A DNA stretch of 64,000 bases, taken from the NCBI GenBank assembly GCA_039602395.1, contig JBCNJP010000026.1, forward strand, positions 609,195-673,194. Reading direction: 5' to 3'. How positions within the stretch are numbered: position 1 is the stretch's first letter; the number at the start of each line of letters is the position of its first letter. Below, piece after piece: positions 1 to 10,791 of this stretch. The notes beneath the pieces are model-generated. The model searched no databases and was not told where the DNA came from. It was given only the letters and a program-made list of their open reading frames with translations. The position numbers and the translations under genes were made by a program. This DNA is from Deinandra increscens subsp. villosa (taxonomy: Eukaryota; Streptophyta; Magnoliopsida; Asterales; Asteraceae).

Positions 1-2890
1 GGTTGGGATTGGAGGGTGATGCACTTGTGTCTATTTCCATGGGCTTAGATGATGTTTGACCTATATTGTCATTAGATGGGCTGGAGGCCAGCTTGGGCAC
101 AAAGGATTTAGGTTGTTGTGGACTTTTACCCCTATTATCATTGACTGGGCCTGGGCCATTCTCATTCTTCTTGTTATTCTTGTTATTATTAGCTCTTGTG
201 CGCCTGTTAATAACTCTAGTAAATCCGTCTCCATCAACTATCGGGCCCAAATTGTCTGATGTTGCATGTTGTGTAACTGCCTCCTTTTGTTTTATATCAG
301 CCTCTTTTAACTGTTTTTCAACCTCTAACTCTTCATTTGTACGAGGTCTCTTTTTGCACTCATCCCAATGGTGACCAAACACTCGGCAATGGGAGCATAC
401 ATGGGGCTTATTCTGGTACTCCACGGTGATGTCAATAATCTTTTTCTCAGTTGTGCCATTTGATGTATAACAGGCCTGGACTGAAGACTGGAATTCACAC
501 TCCACCTGGACCTCTACGAGTACACGAGCGAAACCACCTGCCTCATTTATGTTTGCACATTTAGATTTTGTGATTTTGTCAAATGTTAAGGGATTACCTA
601 TATAGCTTGTGAGTCGACATATGCTTTCCGTTTCCCATAGTTCAAGTGGTAGATCTTTAAGAATGACCCATATAGGGACAGTCTTTGGCACTGCCCTTGA
701 TATACAAATGCCTGCTTCCCACTTTTTCAAACATAAGGGAAAACTTCCCACTATCCACGGCCCCAAATCCAACACTTCATTCATTTGCTTAGCTTCTTTG
801 AATTTGAAAAGAAAGATTCCCGACCCATTATAACTGATCTCCTCAATGCCATAGGATCTCCACATCCTGTTGAGGTTGAATTTTACAAAACCCAGAGTGG
901 GTTCAACTCCCACGAAGTAGCCATAAAGAAGGTTCTTAAATACCTCTTTAGCCTTTTGAACAATCCTTGGTTCCACCATTATGATCTTTGAGCCATCTGG
1001 AAGCTTTGTTGGAGGATAATACTTGATTTTATCATTAAAAGTTTTCTTCAATTTCCCATCCACCATTTGGGCATACGAGAACTTGGGCTGCTCCTCCAAA
1101 TTGCTAACTTTCCCATTTGGTTCCTCCATCGACACATCAGTAATAATAACTCCATTTTCATCTCTTTTAGTTTTAAAGACAGTTGGCTTTATATGATTAA
1201 GGTTCAAAACCTCCTTTCCTATTGTGAAATTCACATTTAGCCCTGGGACTTTTGTGTATTTGTTTTCTGATTTGGTCATTTGATATTCGTGTTCTACAAT
1301 TAGTTCCTTGGTGGATTTCTTTTTGTCAGGTTTCCTCCTATTAATAACGAATAAAGTATCTCCTGGTTTATATTCAGTGTTGATGAAGAACAAATCAGCT
1401 TTGGTAAGGGGCCTAAATTCAGATTCAAACTTTGGGACGGGCATATTTCTGGTGGTGCTTCTGTTCTTTGACTCCCAAATTTTGTGACTTTTCCGAGTCT
1501 TGCTAACCACAACCGGAGGAGTCTGTTGTTTCAGCTTTTTGGTAATGGCCCTTGTAGCAGTTACGGGAGCATTTTTAGGTGTACGATCATGTTCACCCAA
1601 CACCACTTGGACATTGACTCTTTTAGTACCAAGCTTGACATCGAGAATTTGAAGAGAGGTGTTATTACCATTGGCTTGTTCACTTTCGTTTTGTTTCTCA
1701 ACCCCTTCAACACTTTCCCCTTGCTGTTTAGATTCGAGAGTTTCACTATTATTGTCTTTAGAGTCATCAGTATTCTCCATGCTACTTCCACTAGATTTCG
1801 ATTCCCCAGTGGTTTTGTTAACAGTGAGGGTAAGGATAGGAGATTTAGCCATAGCCTCCAAAATGGTAACATCATCATATCCAAAGCTTAGCCGAGGGCC
1901 TTCCTCCTTTAGTTGGAACAAATCATCAATGTATTTTCTGAAATCATCCGGGGTTAGAGCATACAAAGAAGACGACACATCATTCATTTCATTGGGGTCA
2001 AGTTCATCCTGGACATGTGAGCTAGATGAGTGGTTTATAGAGCCACTTGAGTATATTGAGTTATTCAGGTTAATGTTCTCTTTAGGATCCATATGGGTGC
2101 CACAAATTAAGGGTTCTTCATGCACAGTGACAGCAGTGCCCGCCAAATTTTCATTCACCTGGGCATTTTCCAAATTATGGTTATGTGAAATTAGGTCATC
2201 AGATTGCATGAGTTCCTCCCCACTCATATTCTGTATTCCAGACACCTTGGGGACTTCATCATTCACGTAGACTGCTTCCCCTGGATTAGCGTTAATAGCA
2301 TCATCAATGTCACAATTAAGGGCTAGGGTTACCTCATTGATTGCGTTGATCGGCATGCTAGGGTTTGCATGGGGCAAAACTACGTCCAGATTAGTTTGAG
2401 GGATGAATTTTGCTCCTCCTTCCATCATTCCGGCAGCTAGGTCTTGATTTTCTTCATCGTTAATAAGCACCTCAGTATTCGATCCTCCCTTTTCTTTGTC
2501 GACAACCAAAACCTCCGGCGAGGGCGTCTCCGACTCCGGCACAGCACTGGAAAGGACATTAACGCCAGATCTGCTACGGGTTTTATATTTAGACTTTTGC
2601 AGATTGGATTGCCTGTTATGATCAATCTTCAACGGCGATTTTTCCTTGTCAGACGTGTCGCTAGTGTAGTATTCCGATGAATGGACATGCTTAAGCCCTC
2701 TCGCTTTCCTATCTTCTGTTTTTTGTTCCCATCGATTTCTAATCTCTTTAACACTTCCATACTCCGTATCCGACTTCAATGAAGCAGAAGCAACATCATC
2801 AGCGATGTTTCTTCTACGTCGGCCACCTCTGTCCGGTGGTTCACCCATTAGGGTTTCCGCCTTTTTCAGTTTTTTCGTCCCTTTCTTCAT
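1..2890 (-). CDS. LINE ORF1 protein (DUF4283-like domain plus CCHC knuckle), partial
   Basis: RNA-binding, gag-like ORF1 of an L1-type retrotransposon, expected to form the ribonucleoprotein with element RNA. The frame is open from the ATG at 2888-2890 to the window edge (963 codons) as far as I could read it, so the C-terminus is missing. In order it shows a basic N-terminus (PPDRGGRRRR), a long acidic and Ser-rich, probably disordered region containing PKENINLNNSIYS, a DUF4283-like domain (about residues 620-790, with LLYGYFVG, GPWIVGSFPLCLKKW and LPLELWETESICRL), then the knuckle C-SH-C-RVFG-H-HWDE-C (about residue 820). The start was chosen because it aligns with the N-termini of the E and H copies. 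The open frame in a partial copy suggests a fairly young insertion. Confidence 0.85.
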   Translation of the reverse strand, partial: MKKGTKKLKKAETLMGEPPDRGGRRRRNIADDVASASLKSDTEYGSVKEIRNRWEQKTEDRKARGLKHVHSSEYYTSDTSDKEKSPLKIDHNRQSNLQKSKYKTRSRSGVNVLSSAVPESETPSPEVLVVDKEKGGSNTEVLINDEENQDLAAGMMEGGAKFIPQTNLDVVLPHANPSMPINAINEVTLALNCDIDDAINANPGEAVYVNDEVPKVSGIQNMSGEELMQSDDLISHNHNLENAQVNENLAGTAVTVHEEPLICGTHMDPKENINLNNSIYSSGSINHSSSSHVQDELDPNEMNDVSSSLYALTPDDFRKYIDDLFQLKEEGPRLSFGYDDVTILEAMAKSPILTLTVNKTTGESKSSGSSMENTDDSKDNNSETLESKQQGESVEGVEKQNESEQANGNNTSLQILDVKLGTKRVNVQVVLGEHDRTPKNAPVTATRAITKKLKQQTPPVVVSKTRKSHKIWESKNRSTTRNMPVPKFESEFRPLTKADLFFINTEYKPGDTLFVINRRKPDKKKSTKELIVEHEYQMTKSENKYTKVPGLNVNFTIGKEVLNLNHIKPTVFKTKRDENGVIITDVSMEEPNGKVSNLEEQPKFSYAQMVDGKLKKTFNDKIKYYPPTKLPDGSKIIMVEPRIVQKAKEVFKNLLYGYFVGVEPTLGFVKFNLNRMWRSYGIEEISYNGSGIFLFKFKEAKQMNEVLDLGPWIVGSFPLCLKKWEAGICISRAVPKTVPIWVILKDLPLELWETESICRLTSYIGNPLTFDKITKSKCANINEAGGFARVLVEVQVECEFQSSVQACYTSNGTTEKKIIDITVEYQNKPHVCSHCRVFGHHWDECKKRPRTNEELEVEKQLKEADIKQKEAVTQHATSDNLGPIVDGDGFTRVINRRTRANNNKNNKKNENGPGPVNDNRGKSPQQPKSFVPKLASSPSNDNIGQTSSKPMEIDTSASPSNPN

Positions 2891-3072
2891 TGTTTCCAAA
2901 TCAAAAAAATAACAAAGGAATGCTTGGATCAAATGCAGAACCAAACACGAACTCAGATCAGTCGAGAGGGAGAAGGAAATCAAAGAAATCGGTGTAGAAA
3001 GCTTGCAATCGGAGCTCTCCAAAATCGCACCTCCAAAAACACACACTTAGGGGTGAAAAAATGAAATTCCAT
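1..3072 (-). mobile_element. Element A: 5' part of a TelL1 telomere-associated LINE
   Basis: This is the 5' end of a plant L1-type LINE read on the minus strand; the rest lies beyond the left window edge. Its first bases (ATGGAATTTCA in element sense) directly follow a telomeric CCCT at 3073, as in elements H and E. A 5' UTR of about 180 bp (2891-3072) precedes ORF1. The leader shares the CTAAGTGTGTG and GGAGGTGCGATTTT segments with E and H, which places A in the same family. Only ORF1 is in the window, so completeness cannot be judged. Confidence 0.9.
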
Positions 3073-3174
3073 AGGGTTTAGGGTTTAGGGTTTAGGGTTT
3101 AGGGTTTAGGGTTTAGGGTTTAGGGTTTAGGGTTTAGGGTTTAGGGTGTAGGGTCTAAGGTTTAGGGTTTAGAG
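3073..3174 (+). repeat. Telomeric array 1 (TTTAGGG on +)
   Basis: About 14 TTTAGGG units lie between the 5' end of element A and the 3' poly(T) of element B. The last units are degenerate (GGGTGTAGGGTCTAAGG, AGAG). Confidence 0.95.
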
Positions 3175-3193
3175 TTTTTTTTTTTTGGATAAA

Positions 3194-3205
3194 GGGCATT
3201 TTCCC
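3194..3205 (-). other. TelL2 3'-terminal hairpin (element B)
   Basis: Element sense GGGAAAATGCCC, 7 nt before CC-poly(A). It corresponds to the GGGC-TCAT-GCCC hairpin of J but keeps only three of the four G-C pairs, fitting a decayed copy. Confidence 0.55.
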
Positions 3206-3233
3206 GGAAAATATTATAAAGGAAAGAAAAAGA

Positions 3234-4430
3234 TTACATCAAAATTAGGGGCATACCCCCAATGGGCTCCCAAACATACTTGGGATCCCAGGCCAGCCGA
3301 TCCCGAAACCAATACTTGCGACCCCAACTATACAAAAAGGGGATGATCATGTGGCCTAACCTATCTAACCAACTAGAATTAAATAAATACCCATTACAAT
3401 TGGTACGCCTAAACCATAAGTTAAGGAACCACAAAAACAAATGATGCAAATGGTTCTCTCGGCTGAGAAGCCCAAATATGAAACCCATCAAATAATATAA
3501 AGAGAGATCCATCAGCATCATCCTCAAAAATCTGAGCCCAAAAGCGGCCCAACAGTTAACGATGGTGTACTTGGGCCAAAGGTTGGTCCACGTATAACGC
3601 AAAGTCCTAACATTAGCGGCAGTTTTTCCTAGCTTGGTCCAAAAGTTTTTGGGCCTCTTAAGCACGTTAAGCCCAAACAAATTGACTATTAAAGTCTGGC
3701 GAACCGGGTGCATGATCCAGCCCAACTCGCCAAAATTCCTCGTGATAATCCATACTTCATCATCATTAGCAGAATCAATGGAAGTCTTCAAGTGGGTCCC
3801 ATTAGACAACGAACTATCCAACTCATTTTCTAGCCGGAAGTAGTACCCAGCCACCAGGTGGTAGTTGGTAGTTAGCCCCACCAGAATTTCCCGCCAAAAG
3901 TGAAGGTCCTCAAGATCATCATTTTTTGTGGTCACCGATCTTCGTCTCTTCTTGTCATCGAGCCAGTTGGCCCAATACCTGCTCCTAGCCTCCAAGTAAT
4001 CACACCAACAATCAATTAACATGTTAATCTTGGTGTGGAACACCCACATACCCAAACACAAAGCAGCATACGCACACCAATTAGGATGGAGAGAAAGGAA
4101 ATTCAACCCAAACCTCCCACTAACCCACAAATTTATGTCAAAAGTATGTAACCCATCCCAATTTATATTCCCACCCCCCATATTGAAAAGGATACTGACA
4201 TCACAGTGGGTGATGTTGTTTATAAGGATTTTCATTAGATGATTTTGATCTCTAAAAGCTCTCATCCCAAGCAAAATGTCCTCACAGGTGCCACGATGGC
4301 TAGTGTGGTTGACCAAGCAAATGAGAAGGAGGTAGCAAATGTTGACAACATTAAACATGATTGATTTGAGCAGGTTTTGGGAGGGAATTCCCCTCAACCA
4401 TATTAAGCTCCCATATTCTAGCAACATCAT
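3234..4430 (-). CDS. Third ORF (ORF3) of TelL2 element B, function unknown
   Basis: A 398-aa open frame starting at the ATG 4430-4428, overlapping the end of ORF2 by 80 nt in the +1 frame relative to ORF2. I recognise no family. It is Trp/Tyr-rich with a hydrophobic stretch near residues 25-43 and a basic patch KKRRRS in the middle. The ORF3 of J has nearly the same length (396 aa), the same overlap and the same relative frame. The two share scattered similarity, for example MKIL-x5-HCD, WxxGR and a similar C-terminus ending in LIL. It is uninterrupted in a copy whose ORF1 and ORF2 are heavily frameshifted, which hints at coding constraint. Its position corresponds to the C-terminal extension fused to ORF2 in TelL1. 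A chance open frame is less likely but not excluded. Confidence 0.6.
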   Translation of the reverse strand: MMLLEYGSLIWLRGIPSQNLLKSIMFNVVNICYLLLICLVNHTSHRGTCEDILLGMRAFRDQNHLMKILINNITHCDVSILFNMGGGNINWDGLHTFDINLWVSGRFGLNFLSLHPNWCAYAALCLGMWVFHTKINMLIDCWCDYLEARSRYWANWLDDKKRRRSVTTKNDDLEDLHFWREILVGLTTNYHLVAGYYFRLENELDSSLSNGTHLKTSIDSANDDEVWIITRNFGELGWIMHPVRQTLIVNLFGLNVLKRPKNFWTKLGKTAANVRTLRYTWTNLWPKYTIVNCWAAFGLRFLRMMLMDLSLYYLMGFIFGLLSRENHLHHLFLWFLNLWFRRTNCNGYLFNSSWLDRLGHMIIPFLYSWGRKYWFRDRLAWDPKYVWEPIGGMPLILM

Positions 4431-7400
4431 AGTAGGCTTTTGAATGTTTCACATTTAATCCCATAAGTCTAAGCTTCAGAGAATTTTTTATAATCTGGCA
4501 AATGTCTTTGAAGGGTCTGGTTTTTTGTTGGTGGATCCTCCAGTTCCTTTCCTGCCATATAAAGTAGACAATAGCTCCAAAAACAAGACGGTTAGTGATG
4601 CTCCATATAGAGTTGTTGCAAGGTTTATTTTGCATGAAAGGGATCAGCAGGTTCCATGATCTGGGGGCACAGGTAAGTTTGGTAGAGGGTTGGAAGTGCA
4701 GCCATATGTTCCAAGTGAATTGGCATTCAAAGAAGAGATGGGGGTGCTGTCAGGGACCAGGTGACAGAAACTACATTCAAGATCAGCAAGGAGGTTCCAT
4801 TTAGCAACAATATCATGGGTAGGGAGTTTATGTCTAATGGCTAACCAGCAAATGAAGGCATGTCTTGGGATATTTTGGCTGAACCAGGTAACCTTAGCCC
4901 ATTCCACCTCAGCAGCTTGCTCACAGGTGTCATTCCAAACATTAGAAACAGTGAAATCACACAGCTTACCATCATTACTTTTCCACATGATTTTGTCCTC
5001 ACAGACTGGGTTCAGAGTAGGTGGGGGCTGATTGTATATGGTAGAGAATCTTTCTTGCCATTCAGCAGGCCATTGCCACATATTTTGAGCCACAACATCA
5101 GCAACTTTGGCATGAATATTCATGCCAGCTTCAATGATAACCCTACGGCTGATAGTGTTGATCAGCGGACCAGTAGGGTGCTAGTTATCAAACCAGGCAG
5201 AGGTGGTATTACCATTTCCCACCACACTTATAAATCTGCTTCTGATGGTATGCCTTTGATCCCTGATTTTCCCCCAACTCCAACAGGCATCTTTATTACT
5301 ATCCCCTTCCCAGAAGTTGAAGTTAGCAAGTCTGTATTCATAGACCCATTTCACCCAAAGGGAATTCTTTTTAGAGATGATAAACCAGGCCAGTTTAGTA
5401 GTAAAAGCAGAGTTCCAAGTTTTTAGCCTCTTGATTCCCAATCCTCCTTGACTTAGGGGGAGACAAACATCTTTCCATTTGACCTTGGCTTTGCCTCTAA
5501 CAAGGGTCCCATGGCACCAAAGGAAACCCCTAATCATTTTCTCCATATCATTTAGGACAGTAGTGGGGAGCATGAAGACAGAGGACCAGTAGACCTGGAG
5601 GGAACTCAAAGCAGATCTGATCAGTTGAAGTCTACCAGCAAAGGACAGGGATTTATTCTTCCAATCATTGAGTCTTTTCTTGAACTTATCAATAAGGGGA
5701 TCACAATCCTTGACATAAAGTCTTTTGGCAACAAGAGGGACTCCAAGGTATTTGACAGGGAGGGTTCCTACCCGAAATTGGATAGAATTCAGAATTGAAG
5801 TGCAGGTCATGTTAGGGACATTTCCAAAGTACACAGTACTCTTGGGGATACTAGGAACCAAACCAGACACCACTTTAAATTCTTCAAGGGATGACATAAG
5901 GCACACTCACAGAGTCAAGGTTGCCATAACAGAAAAGAAAGAGATCATCTGCAAAGCACAAGTGTGTGAGGTTGAGCTCTTCACATCTCCAATGGAACCT
6001 GAAGTTGTCATCATTGTTAACCCTTCTTCTAATCATTAGGGTGAGAACCTCCATAACTATAGTGAAAAGGTAAGGGGATAAGGGGTCACCCTGTCTGAGG
6101 CCTCTTTTACCTTTGAAGAACCCAACCTGATCACCATTGACAGCAATTGAGAAGGAAGTGGTGGTGACACAGGACATTATCCAGCTGATCATGTTAGGGT
6201 GAAATCCAAAATGTCCAAGGCAGCTTCTGAGGAAAGACCAGTCCACAGTATCATAGGCTTTTTGGATGTCAATTTTGAAGGCACATCTTGGTTCTCCTCT
6301 TTTCCTATGATAGTTCCTCATTAGCTCTTGAGTCAGGAGGATATTATCACTAATTTGCCTTCCAGGGATGAAGGCACTTTGGTTTTCATCAATGATGTCA
6401 GGCAGGGAGTCTTTAATTCTGTTTAGTGATTATTTTACTAATAATTTTGAACAAGACATTGCAGCAGGATATGGGTCTAAAGTCAGTGACTTTGCATGGG
6501 GATTCAACTTTAGGCACAAGGGCAATGACAGTAGCATTAAGCTCTTTCAGGAGCTGCCCATTGGAGAAGAAGTCTTGGATGGCACAAGTAACTTCTGGGA
6601 CCAATGATATCCCAAGAGGCCTTGAAGAATTTAGCAGAGTAACCATCAGGGCCAGGAGCCTTATTGTCATCAATATCCAGCAGGGCAGTCTCTTATTTCA
6701 TCAGCAGTAATGGTTTTGGTCATATCTAAGGCTTTCTTCAGGGCTGATTTGTTTAGTAAACAGGCTGTTAGGGTCCACAATGGGGGAAGTGGGAGTAGCT
6801 GATCCCAGCACACTTCTGAAATGGTTAACAAACAGGTTGGGGACATCATTACTGCTGACCCAATTACCATCCACATCTTCCAGACTGCAAATTCTGTTCC
6901 TGTTCCTCCTACCCTTCAAGGTTTTATGGAAGTACTTAGAGTTCTGGTCACCTGCACCAAGCCACTCAACTTTGGCTTTTTGCTTTAAGGAAATTCTCTT
7001 CATCACTAGTAGCTTCATTGTAAGCAGCAAGGTAAACAGGCTTCTTCAGCTCTGAGGTCCTGGTTATGTGGTTCAGAAACAACAGCAGCCTGAATTCTTT
7101 CCAGTTCCACTCTGAGATTCTTGGTTTTAGTGAAAGACATTCCCCTGGTTGAAGAGCAGTTTCCTTAGAGGTTTCTTTAACCATTTAAGTTTAGTGACAA
7201 TGGCAGTGCATTTTATAGCCTGGGGGGTTTTCTTTCCAGGTATTGGCCACAATGGGGAGGAATTCAGGTTTGGAGGCTGTGAAGTTAGCAAATCTGAAGG
7301 GTTGGGGTTTGGGTTTGGGTAAGTTCAGGGAGGTCTAAGACAATGGGAGTGTGATCAGATTTAAGGAAGGGCAAGAAGGTGGCAAAGGCTAAGGGAAAAG

Positions 7401-8046
7401 CATTGAGGAATTTAGAGTTGGCTAAGGCATCTATCAAGCTTTTTTAGGAGACCATCCTGCTGCCCAGGACTTTGATTCCAGGTGAATTTCAAGCCAGTCA
7501 TATTAATGTCCTCCACATTAATATCATTAAAGCATTCCCTAGCTTCACACATGCTTCTAGTAACAAGAGAGCTTCCAACCGATCTTTCACTGGGGTCAAG
7601 CATAGCATTAAAGTCCCCAAGGAGGACCCAGGGATGCTTCTGAACCACAGCACTGTGCTTTTTCAAGGTATGACCAGCAGTCTCTTCTCAATATCATTCT
7701 ATGATGGGCATAGATGAAGGAGCAATAAAAGGCTTTGTTTCCATTGACAGGTTCAATGAAGCAGTGGATAGCTTGTTTATGTCTCTCAATAACCATAAGA
7801 TTAACAACATTGGGGTCCCATCCAATGGCAATTCTAACCCGGCACCACAGAAGTGTTAGCATTAGAATCCCATTGAAAATGCCCAAAGACTCTGTTGCAA
7901 ACATTATGGACTCTAGTGAGGGACAGTTGAGTCTCAATAATACCACAGACACTATATCCTCCATTGGCAATGTGTTTAATCACTTCATTTTGGTTGGAGG
8001 TATTGCTTATACCTCTCACATTCCAAGCAGAAATTTTAATCCCCAT
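4351..8046 (-). pseudogene. LINE ORF2 (endonuclease-reverse transcriptase), frameshifted
   Basis: Remnant of the TelL2 ORF2 polyprotein. It begins at ATG 8046, directly after the ORF1 stop (TAAATG at 8044-8049). Recognisable pieces across frames are the AP-type endonuclease (ISAWNVRGIS, LLGDFNAM), reverse transcriptase (ALVPKVE, RPISCCNVLFK, FKIDIQKAYDTVDW, RGLRQGDPLSPYLF, LTHLCFADDLFLF, LPVKYLGVPLVAKRL) and a zf-RVT-like region (IPRHAFICWLAIRHKLPTHD). About ten frame changes interrupt it, for example near 7840, 7620, 7420, 7000, 6690, 6400, 5900, 5170 and 4640. The catalytic FADD residues survive, but no single frame could make an active protein. The intact relative is J ORF2. Confidence 0.9.
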
Positions 8047-8049
8047 TTA
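8044..8049 (-). promoter_or_regulatory. TAAATG ORF1 stop/ORF2 start junction (element B)
   Basis: The ORF1 stop codon TAA (8049-8047) is immediately followed by the ORF2 ATG (8046-8044). J has the identical arrangement, which suggests coupled termination and reinitiation of translation. Confidence 0.65.
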
Positions 8050-10430
8050 AACAGTTGGCATGTGGGGCCCTCCTAACACCTGAAATTTCCCTGGGTAAGT
8101 AGCCTGCATTTGTTCAGCAATGAACTTACCAGTACCTTCATCAACAGCAGCAACCTCCTCCACTAGGAAATCAGGGTCAAGTTTCATCAAGAGAGCATGA
8201 TGGAAAAAGAAATCCCATTCACCTGGTTCCCAAGTCCTCCTGGTCAACAGCTCTAACACTCTGAAACTTAGTTAATCTGTCTAAGAATGGCTTTCTTCTG
8301 CCCATCTGTTATGCCAAAATCAGTTTCCATAAACTCCTCCTCATCCGAGAAGAACTCATTACTCTCATCAACTAGAGTGAAAGGTTTAGAGCTTGTGGAG
8401 GGCTTGCATGGTAATGTCGGTATTAACTTGGATCCCCATGTCAATCTACCATGTCGTTAGGGTCAAGGCTTTTTAGGACATCAAAGGGGTTTGGGCTGTG
8501 GGAAATGGTTTGGGCCTGGGTAGATGTGCTGTTGGTTTGGGGTTTTTGTTGCTGGGCTTTTGGGTTTGGTTTATGGGTTCGGTTCTGTTTTTGGGTTAGT
8601 GGGCTTGGCTGGGGCTGGATTGTTTAGTAACTAGGTTTGAGGGCAGGTTTGGGTTGGGTGGTTTGGGTATGTTTTTGGGTTGGTTGTTTAGTGTTGGAAG
8701 GTTGTGCTCTTAGACTTTCAACATAGGCAACATGTAGCTCATGCATTTTTTGTTGGATCTTAGGGTCACTGTTGGTCTTGAGTTTCTGAAAAGGAGGCAA
8801 AACTTGCTGGTTACTTACTCCCTGGTGTTGGTCAACCATAGGGGCCTTTAATTTAGCATCCGGGTTAGCCCTTGGGTTAGCATCTTTCCTAATCTTCTTA
8901 CCAACTGTGATAAATCCTTCCCCATCCATACCATCATCCTGAGTTCTAACAGCTGGGGTGGGTGCTTGGGCTGCAACATTACTAACAACCTCTATTTCCT
9001 CCTCAGTTCGGGGCCTAAACTTGCAGGTTTTTGTTGAATGGCCAAAAACCTTACAATGGGTGCAAAGGGATGGTTTCCATTGATATGAGACATCCAGGTT
9101 TATTATTCGGGGAGGTCGGTTGTTAATAGATGGGAACTCTATTTCAAGGTCCTTAGGTAACTCCTCATTCAGCATTCACCTCAACCAACACTCTAACATA
9201 TCCTAATTTTCCATTTGGATTCAAACACCTTTCCTGGGTCATCTTGTCCATTAATAGGGGGATTCCAACTCCACTCATCAGCTTGCTAATGCCCCTTCCT
9301 GACCATAATTCAATAGGTACATTGTGCACCATAACCCAGATCGGTATGGTACTTGGTTCAGGTTTGTCAACACAAAAACCGGGTTCCCACTTGATTAGGA
9401 GGATTGGGATATTGTTTACCATCCAGGGGCCATTTTCCAGGACTTCATCCGGGCCTTTTTCACTTTTGAATTTGATCAAGTATAACCCCCAGTGCTCTTT
9501 GAAATCTGCTCAAGATCATACTTCCTCCATAGATTCTTAAGTTGGAATTTTACAACATTGAAGTCCATTGAGGTACACAGGAAATACCCATACAGGAGGT
9601 TAGAACAGTGTTGGGCTGTGTGTTTGAGATCAGCCTTAGCATACAGAATTCGTTTATTACCTGCCTCAGCTCTAATCGGTTTGATAAACTCAATCTTAAG
9701 CTCATCAAAGACGTTACTATGCTTAAGTTTGTCAGCAAAGGAGGGTTTACCAGACCCATATGAGGTCCAGGCATTAGTAGCCTCCTGGTTAAGGTAATCA
9801 GCAGGGTTAAGGTCATTTGTGACAGGTTTTGTGGGATTGTTTTGTTGGGCAACATGGGTTTGGTTAGTGACAGGGGAATGGGTGGGCTCAGTTTGATTCA
9901 TAGCATTATCATAGCAAATTAGGTGCGGGTCAACAAGTGGAACGATCAAACTACTAGGTATACCGTTTCGCACAAGCAAAGGAGACAGATTGTTACCTGG
10001 TTGGTTTTCAGCAGCGACGGTCTTTCCTAACGGCGTATGGAGGCCTGAATTTGTTGAATTGATGGAGCAGTTTGAGGTATCCGGGGATGCTGGTGGAGCA
10101 ATCATCACTCTTCCAGCCGGCGAAGTCGGTGGGTTAGCATCCAGGCCCGCTACTTCGAGAGTTTCCATATCGCAGACCCCCGATTGGCTCTTTTGCTTCA
10201 ACTCATCACGATTTTGGATAAGAACTGAATCCTGGTTGATGTCATTCATGTTAATGGAGTGCAAAGGGCGTCGTCCTTTATCCGATTGCCCCTTTTTGGA
10301 CACCGATGGGTTTGGTGAAACTGTTGTGTTTTTGCGCTAATCTGGCCGAGCATTTGGGCTCGATGGGAGGCGGAAGGGAGCCATCCGGTGGTTGCTTGGG
10401 TGGGACTTCACAAGGGGATGAAGGTTTCAT
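8047..10430 (-). pseudogene. LINE ORF1 (DUF4283-like plus zinc knuckle), frameshifted
   Basis: Decayed TelL2 ORF1. The start at ATG 10430 (MKPSSP) matches MKPSKS in J. Frames change near 10290, 9477, 9170 and between 8620 and 8260. Landmarks are SPDTSNCSI (about 10060), a DUF4283-like region (LLYGYFLCTSMDFNVVKF, ENGPWMVNNIPILLIKW, VPIELWSGRGISKLMS), the knuckle C-TH-C-KVFG-H-STKT-C (about 9030-9070), and a C-terminal piece with WEPGEWDFFFHH and VDEGTGKFI. The stop is immediately upstream of ORF2. It would have acted as the RNA-binding protein of the element and is non-functional as it stands. Confidence 0.85.
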
Positions 10431-10514
10431 GAAGGTCGGAACAGTAGGTGACCGGCGGGGAGGTAGAAGTCCGGCGAGAAATTTTGATGCAACCGGAAAG
10501 AAAATCACCGAGAG

Positions 10515-10621
10515 GGTTTGGGGTTTGGGGTTTGGGGTTTGGGGTTTGGGGTTTGGGGTTTGGGGTTTGGGGTTTGGGTTTTGGGGTTTGGGGTTTGGGG
10601 TTTGGGGTTTAGGGTTTAGGG
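10515..10621 (+). repeat. Telomeric array 2, mostly the variant TTTGGGG
   Basis: About 15 units separate the 5' end of element B from the poly(T) of element C. Most are TTTGGGG; only the last two before the poly(T) are canonical TTTAGGG. This is the reverse complement of the CCCCAAA variant in array 3. Confidence 0.95.
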
Positions 10622-10702
10622 TTTTTTTTTTTGGAAAAGGGCAGTGCCCTTGGTAAACATTTATTAAAATAAAATCAAAAAATACAAAGAAGGGAGGAGA
10701 AT

Positions 10703-10791
10703 AAGTTAGACTTTAAACACATAGTCTAACTTTGAGACCAAGCCTAAGTCAGGAACGTCGTCCGGCCAAGGCTTTAAACACATAGCCTTGG
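10703..10791 (-). other. Twin hairpins with identical loop (element C)
   Basis: Two perfect hairpins in element sense. The upstream stem is CCAAGGCT/AGCCTTGG (10766-10791) and the downstream stem is AAGTTAGACT/AGTCTAACTT (10703-10732). Both enclose the same 10-nt loop, ATGTGTTTAA. They overlap the last codons of ORF2. Confidence 0.8.

Larger units (their letters stand above)
3175..10514 (-). mobile_element. Element B: full-length but decayed TelL2 LINE
   Basis: Minus-strand LINE of about 7.33 kb. Poly(A) (T run 3175-3186) abuts TTTAGGG array 1, and the 5' end at about 10514 abuts a TTTGGGG variant array. In sense order it carries ORF1 (10430 to 8047), ORF2 (8046 to 4351) and a third ORF (4430 to 3234), the same plan as element J. 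The 3' end reads TTTATAATATT, then a GC-rich hairpin, then CTTTATCC and poly(A); this tail differs from TelL1 but matches J. ORF1 and ORF2 contain many frameshifts while ORF3 is open. Probably a non-autonomous relic. Confidence 0.9.

Noticed and set aside
3073..3174. Target site duplications around individual LINEs
   Set aside because: Both flanks are the same 7-bp repeat, so duplications or deletions of the target cannot be identified.
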